From Arion vulgaris (taxonomy: Eukaryota; Mollusca; Gastropoda; Stylommatophora; Arionidae): 64,000 nucleotides of DNA. The notes below the pieces were generated by a model, which was not told where the DNA came from, made no database searches, and saw only the letters and a list, made by a program, of their open reading frames with translations. Within the stretch, counting starts at the first letter, position 1. Each line of letters opens with the position of its first letter. Shown in pieces: positions 58,499-64,000 of this stretch. Location of the stretch: positions 27,079,897 to 27,143,896 of the forward strand of contig CM036758.1 of NCBI GenBank assembly GCA_020796225.1, written 5' to 3'. The position numbers and the translations under genes were made by a program.

Positions 58499-58722
58499 AT
58501 TAAGTAGGACAGATTTTACATTTAAGTTGACAAGTCTAAACTTACCAAAATTAGAATATTTAACTTCAATGTTAAAACAGTTATGTTGTGTTTGATAGAA
58601 GCACGGAGAACGACTAAAACAATTACGAATAAATTGCAACCATTCATCAACTGGTATATGAGCAGAATAGAGAAACTGAGATGGTATGATGGAGTCACAA
58701 TTGAGAAGTTTATGGAGAGAAT
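58499..58722. other. unassigned sequence
   Basis: Nothing recognised. Confidence 0.3.
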
Positions 58723-58942
58723 CGCCCGCGTGCCCAGCGTGTTCGTAGCGCGTTGGACTGTGGGTGACTAGCCCTCTGTGTGTACGGGTTCAATTCCGTG
58801 GGCAGGCAGAAAAAGCCACAGATTCCCCAGATTCACGGTGTTCGTGGCACCGAACCGAAGGGTTACGATGTCCATGGCACCGAGCCGAAGAGCTGAAAAG
58901 CTCAAGTGCTTCTGGATCGAAAAAAAAAAAAAAAAAAAAATG
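58723..58942 (+). mobile_element. SINE-C, tRNA-derived with poly-A tail
   Basis: Second copy of SINE-C (see 45978). The head has TAGCGCGTTGG and GGTTCAATTCC, and the tail is about 20 A. The 82-bp array starts about 25 bp downstream. Confidence 0.85.
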
Positions 58943-58965
58943 AGAGAATGCAGACAGATCCCATT

Positions 58966-59463
58966 AAACCAAGAGGACTCTAATACTGGATAGGGCACAC
59001 CTTGAGATTACCAAAGGGGAATATAACAAGAAGGAAAGGGAAGTCTAGAACCAAGAGGACTCTAATACTTGATAGGGCACACCTTGAGATTACCAAAGGG
59101 GAATATAACAAGAAGGAAAGGGAAGTCTAGAACCAAGCGGACTCTAATACTTGATAGGGCACACCTTGAGATTACCAAAGGGGAATATAACAAGAAGGAA
59201 AGGGAAGTCTAGAACCAAGAGGACTCTAATACTTGATAGGGCACACCTTGAGATTACCAAAGGGGAATATAACAAGAAGGAAAGGGAAGTCTAGAACCAA
59301 GCGGACTCTAATACTGGATAGGGCACACCTTGAGATTACCAAAGGGGAATATAACAAGAAGGAAAGGGAAGTCTAGAACCAAGAGGACACTAATACTGGG
59401 ATAGGGCACACCTTGAGATTACCAAAGGGGAATATAACAAGAAGGAAAGGGAAGTCTAGAAAT
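58966..59463. repeat. 82-bp minisatellite, six copies
   Basis: Units with ACCAAGAGGACTCTAATACT, GATAGGGCACACCTTGAGAT and ACCAAAGGGGAATATAACAA are nearly identical. GAGG/GCGG and CTTG/CTGG alternate. Confidence 0.95.
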
Positions 59464-59559
59464 ACATGAAGAGATTTGGATGCAGAGATTATCGATATAC
59501 GGAAGAGCTGCAGTAGATAGCTAATGATAGGAAGACTTGGGTATGCATTGTTTGAGGGC

Positions 59560-60433
59560 CTATTCTTTTCCTTGTCAGTGCTGCGGGAAGTTAGATCACG
59601 CTTGTAGGTGTCAATGAAACATAGTAATGGGGGCCATGCAGTCTAGTACAATCTGCGAGTTGACCATATAGAATGTCCTGTGGGATTCTACCATCGCTCA
59701 TACGGCACACGCGTCCTAGATGTCGCTAACTCAGCAAGGTGTACATGCTTGGAATGCCAGCACTGTCTATGATTTATATATTGGAGTTGCGGTCTTGCCA
59801 TCTGATGTTATATATTCGCCTGAGACAGCGCAAGTGAAAAGTGTTAAAACAATATTCTTATTTGGCATATGTGGTCCGCGTGTGACTGCCATACAGCTGA
59901 GCACTGAGAACACAGCCCTCATGTACTTGTGACTCGGTGTTTCGTGTGAGTGCCCTATTTTCCCATAACGTTTTGTTAATTTGAACATAGTAGTTGATGC
60001 CTTCCCAAAGCGGCTGTTAATTTTATCATCGAGGGAGAGGTTGCTGCCGATGACAGAGCCAAGTTATGCAAAGGTGTTGACTATTTCGAGCGTATGACTT
60101 CCATTGTTAATAGATGGGAGTTCTGCTAATATCTTGAAACATGATATTTGTTTTCTTCAGACTGATGGTCACGCCGAATTCGTTGGATGCTGCAAAAAAT
60201 ATGTCCTTTAGATATTGAAGCCCTTTCTCTGTCTGTAATGTTACTGCTGCATTATCTGCAAACAGAAGTTTCCTGATCTGTCTTTGAACTTTGGCCATTG
60301 CTCTAAGTAGGGCCATGTTTAGTTTTCCATCTGATCTTGTGTGGAGAAATATACCCTTTTTCGGCAGATTTGAAAGCATGGGAGATAGGCGAGAAGAAAA
60401 ATATCCAAAAGAGTGTGGGTGCAAGTAACACAC
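59560..60433 (-). pseudogene. LINE-U reverse transcriptase C-terminal half
   Basis: From 60433 downward the minus strand reads HTRSDGKLNMALLRAMAKV, then RKLLFADNAAV (catalytic box at about 60251-60262 with N in place of the second D). Next come FGVTISLKKTNIMFQD and, after frame changes, LGSVIGSNLSLDDKINSRFG then KASTTMFKLTKRYGKI. This is the reverse transcriptase palm end and thumb of a non-LTR retrotransposon. Stops and shifts separate the blocks, and below 59760 the tail is recognisable only in traces. A related but distinct copy lies at 61090-62340 in the same orientation. Confidence 0.8.
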
Positions 60434-61089
60434 GTCTGTTTAACTCCGCTGTTGATGAGAGACTAAGAAAGACTAACCGACCACAACACTTTTGGATGCA
60501 GTGCCAGGCTCAGAACACAATACGTAGACCTCAAAGTTCATTAGTTGGAAGCTAAACTAAGCCGAAACCATGACAAATTCTTGAAAAAAATTCGTTGGTA
60601 ACGATTTGCAAGGCTAAATTCTCATTGAAAAATATGTCTGTAAATATCAATAATTATTGTTTGTTGCGCACTTTTTGAGTGTTTTTTTTGGTAGCCGTTT
60701 GGAAGCACACACAATGTATGGTCAGGTCTGTACATCTGGTGGGGATGGGGGAGGGGGAAGAGAGAAAAGGGCAGCATGAGAAGTGTATTTAATCAGTTAG
60801 CTACGGGAACCATTAGCATACATATAGTTTTAGCTTTAACATTTCTTGGATATACCCATTATACATGGGTTTACCCTGAGTGATATGACGTTAGTTCAGT
60901 AACCAATAACACATTTTAAGTCCAAGTTTTGTTTAATATTATATATGGGATCAAGCCTCCTTAAGCGAAGGCACGCATTTTTTTTACCATGGATTTTGTT
61001 TTGTTATATCAGAGCGCGTTGACCATACACACATTAAAAACAGAACTAACCTCTGCAGAGAATCCATGTATTTTATAACTCATGTTATT
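60434..61089. other. unassigned sequence
   Basis: No gene recognised. Confidence 0.35.
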
Positions 61090-62340
61090 TTACCATTTCA
61101 GAATTGCTTTGTTTACATTTTCTCTGTTCATTCCTTCTTTGGTATATATGGCCTTTTTCGTCTTTACAGACGAAATTGGCAAGTGTTTTACTGTGACAAC
61201 TTCTGAGTTTTCGTTTTCTCTCTTGTCGTTCAGCTCATACATAAGTCTCTTCTCAAAAGATTCTGCGCCCTTTCGCAAGTTGGCTTTCCACACAACTCTG
61301 TCATCAGCTAGTCTTTCCCATGTGCTGGGACCTATAGAAAAGTTTTCATTGAGGCTTTGCAGGCATCTTTATATCTGAGCAGTGGTCTGTCCTGGTGCCT
61401 CTTCCCCTCCGAAAGTTCCCAGAATAACATTTGTTTTGGTATGCGACAAGTTTCCATTCTTCTCATATTCCCCAACCATCTTAGTCGTCTACTGCTGAGC
61501 ATGCCCATGATGGAAGGCAGGTTTGCACGTTGCAGTACTTCAGAGTTGGTTATCTTGTCGTACCACCTGATGTTCATAATCTTGCGGAGACATCGAAGGT
61601 GAAAGATGTTAAGTCTCCTCGCGTGTCTTGAGTAGGCTGTCCATGTTTCTGAGCCATATAGTAAAGAACTAATTACACAGGCTCGATATATTTGAATCTT
61701 CGTCTGCAATGTCAGTTTTGTGTTGTCCACGCTCGCTTTGATAGTTTGCCGAATGTAGTAGCCGCACTCCCTACACGAGCGTTGATTTCTTCGTCAAGAG
61801 AAAGGCTGGCAGTAACCATGGACCCGAGATAGCAACATTTTTGAACTGGTGTTAGGTGGTTACCATTTAAAGTGATATTTGTTGTGTTACCTCCTTGACA
61901 TAGTACAACTGTTTTGGAGACACTTATAGTCAGAAAAAATAGGTCGCATGCCTTTGACAATTTATTGATTAGGCATTGCAGTGTAGTCTCACTGTGGGCG
62001 ACTAAGGCAGCATTGTCAGCAAAAAGGAGGTCCTTGAGAAGAATTTCCTTTGTTTTTGTCTTGGCTCTTAAGCGAGCCAAGTTAAAGAGTGAACCATCAG
62101 ATCTAGTGCTTTTGAAAACATCACCATCAGCGTCCTCGAAGGCATGGTTCAAAAGGACTGCGAAGAAGATGCCAAAGAGGGTGGGGCAAGGACACAACCC
62201 TGCTTGACTCTACTCTTAACCTCGAAACTACCAGATGTGTTGCCATCGAACTGTATGCTGGCTTTCATGCCTTCAGTATATTCTTTGGTATATTAGTTGA
62301 CATACTGTACTTCTCCCTTAATAAATCGACTGCTAAAGTA
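61090..62340 (-). pseudogene. LINE-U reverse transcriptase C-terminal half, second copy
   Basis: From 62340 downward: traces of a KQGCVLAPTLFGIFFAVLL block, then TRSDGSLFNLARLRAKTKTK and LLFADNAALVAHSE (box at 62012-62023, again FADN). Then come LTISVSKTVVLCQG, CCYLGSMVTASLSLDEEINA, LLYGSETWTAYSRHARRLN, FHLRCLRKIMNIRWYDKITN, RRLRWLGNMRRMETCRIPKQ and RPLLRYKDACKASMKTFL. The tail follows (STWERLADDRVVWKANLRKG). Two long ORFs (61712-62197 and 61332-61730) cover most of it, so it is one of the better preserved LINEs here. It lacks the upstream endonuclease and the first reverse transcriptase motifs. Confidence 0.88.
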
Positions 62341-63479
62341 GTGAACTAAATGCCTGATATGCATTTAAAAGTTTACAGGAAACGTAATTACTACAAACTG
62401 TTGTTTACACATTTATAACTGAACTGATACAAATTTATGTATATTATTATTTTTAATACATTAAAAATGATTATTTAAAAATCAATACGTAAAGATTGAT
62501 ATACAAATCTGTAAAATGAAATGTATGCTAACATTACTTACAACATTTTATTTGAGATGTTTAAATCCTGGCATTATATGATGTTTGTGTTTAGAATAAG
62601 AAAGGGGCTGACCGTTGTTATCGATGAAGTTCTTGTTAAAATTACAGAGCAAGGCTGAATTAATACTGAAATAGGAATGTTCAAGTGGAGAGGTAAAAAC
62701 AATTATGTAAACAGTTCATAAGTGGACGTGGTGTCAATTTCTTTCGAGTTATTATTAGTTTACAAGTGAAAAGATCATATCATATATCCCAATCACCGTC
62801 ACGATTGAACTTCAACTTGGTTGAAAAAAGTAGCAAAGCAAGACATTCAATCAATGATTCAATGAACTATATACTACAGATGTTAATATGAATGAATCAT
62901 TCATATTACATTTTGTTTAGTAATTGTAATAAGTTATAATATAAAGTATTATAAAGTTATAGTTGTGTACAATGGTAACATAGTAGTATGACGATGTATC
63001 TAATCTGATTCACTACTACGGAGTATTTTTGGACACTTAACGAAATTATTATTTTAGCTCTGAATATTATGGCATTCATTATATATCTAAATGTGGATTT
63101 GCTTTGAAATGTTAAATTTACTAGACAATGCAAGAGCTCATTGTTGCATAGTATTGGACATCAAAGTAGCTCTCTTTTCTGTCAGTTTGTTTATAAGTGC
63201 TAATTCGAAATCCATTGTTATATTTTGTTTTCTCTTGTTAGACTATACAGTCATTAACAGTATCAAAGCATTGCTTTGGCATATTTCTAAAAACCAGCGG
63301 AGTTGTATTATTCAATAAACAATATAAACAAAACAGTCAGTGACAATGATGATTTGAGCATCTTGTAGGGGACAACAAACTCCTTCTTTACCCGACCTGT
63401 GACTATCCTTCGTAGGCTACATAAGTATTGTCATAGTAGGCATATTATACACATCCTTGTTTATTTGGTGTCATTTCAG
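62341..63479. other. AT-rich sequence, possible intron
   Basis: No repeat or gene recognised. The end, a T-rich tract into TCATTTCAG at 63479, reads as the 3' end of an intron. Confidence 0.4.
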
Positions 63480-63603
63480 AGGGACAACAGAATGCAATCC
63501 ACCACACAAATATCAAGCGAGGAATCACAAACAATTTTGCAAGAGCACTGAAAGTTTTACAACAGAAACACCTTCAGTGTAGAGAAGATGAGTTTGTTTA
63601 CAG
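63480..63603 (+). CDS. candidate internal exon, unknown gene
   Basis: A 124-bp segment lies between a good acceptor (pyrimidine-rich tract ending TCATTTCAG) and a good donor (CAG then GTAGGG). Exactly one of three frames is fully open. It begins GQQNAIHHTNIKRGITNNFA, continues RALKVLQQKHLQCREDEFVY, and has two extra bases at each end (entry phase 1, exit phase 2). The composition (mixed polar and hydrophobic, Lys/Gln helix-like) looks like real protein, unlike the repeat shadows elsewhere. I do not recognise the family. The neighbouring exons would lie left of 62340 or beyond the window. It is also possible that this is a chance splice-site pair. Confidence 0.45.
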
Positions 63604-63704
63604 GTAGGGATCCATGTAAGACATTCTTCATCAATGGTATAATTTTTTTAAGGATCTTTGCCTATAACTAATGAGACAGATCGTATGTATTGTTACAGTA
63701 TTAC

Positions 63705-63925
63705 TGGGCGTCTCCATGGCAAAGTGGTTAAGCCACTTGACTTGCGCTCTGAAGATCATTGGTTTGAACATGAATTGCGCCGTTCTGTTCACAAATGCAC
63801 TTCTTTCCAGAGATCCCCAGGATCGCCACTGGAAATACAGAGTTCATGCTTTGTGCAATACTCATAGCAGACCATTTCTGTGAAGAAGGACCAAACGATA
63901 TGGGGAAAACCTAGTGCAATGTAGC
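63705..63925 (+). mobile_element. SINE-B, tRNA-derived
   Basis: The head has A box TGGCAAAGTGGTTA at 63717-63730 and a degenerate B box (GGTTTGAACAT). The body matches 40816-41045 (TTCCAGAGATCCCCAGG, GAGTTCATGCTTTGTGCAAT, GGGGAAAACCTAGTGCAATG). It lies in the putative intron after the exon at 63480-63603. Confidence 0.8.
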
Positions 63926-64000
63926 CAATCTATCGTTTCATAATCAACATGGAACTGAATGGATGAATGTACTGTACATACTTGTATATGGGACTGAATG

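Overview
The window is eukaryotic DNA, almost certainly from an invertebrate animal. It is AT-rich, has no operons and no long gene-like ORF that is not a tandem repeat, and is filled with decayed non-LTR retrotransposons (LINEs), tRNA-derived SINEs, a mariner DNA transposon, a palindromic MITE-like element and many mini/satellite arrays. The reverse transcriptase and RNase H fragments resemble families I know from lophotrochozoans, especially molluscs. I would guess a mollusc or related spiralian, with low confidence. Only two pieces look like host gene exons: a minus-strand first coding exon at 49188-49397 (secreted, copper type II monooxygenase-like) and a plus-strand internal exon of unknown gene at 63480-63603.

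Layout. 1-15.3 kb is AT-rich and partly noisy. It holds a degenerate ~40-bp minisatellite (1063-3330), a ~34-bp minisatellite (5530-6250), decayed relatives of the first array (about 7680-9130), and LINE remnants (11.1-11.5, 13.3-14.2 and 14.5 kb). 15.85-23.92 kb is a 49-bp satellite array (about 137 units) interrupted by one 5'-truncated LINE with a short target-site duplication. 24-28.3 kb is a graveyard of LINE 3' ends and short dispersed repeats.

28.38-40.3 kb is the most informative part. A block of about 3.4 kb left of a 100-N scaffold gap (31805-31904) is repeated right of the gap as about 8.4 kb. The two copies match along their whole length and differ by two minisatellite expansions, a mariner insertion (35932-37323) and a LINE insertion (37738-39481). 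The left copy holds the clean empty site for each insertion. This looks like two alleles, or unmerged contig ends, placed in tandem by the scaffolder.

40.3-63.9 kb carries more SINEs and LINEs, a ~460-bp element with ~85-bp inverted ends, and several nearly perfect minisatellites (53, 55, 65, 69, 78 and 82 bp). At least two of these (65 and 78 bp) were amplified from part of a dispersed element. Shorthand used below: SINE-A to SINE-D, RepA, RepE, RepG, LINE-T, LINE-R, LINE-U and LINE-V are local labels for repeat families recognised by comparing copies within the window; they are not database names.
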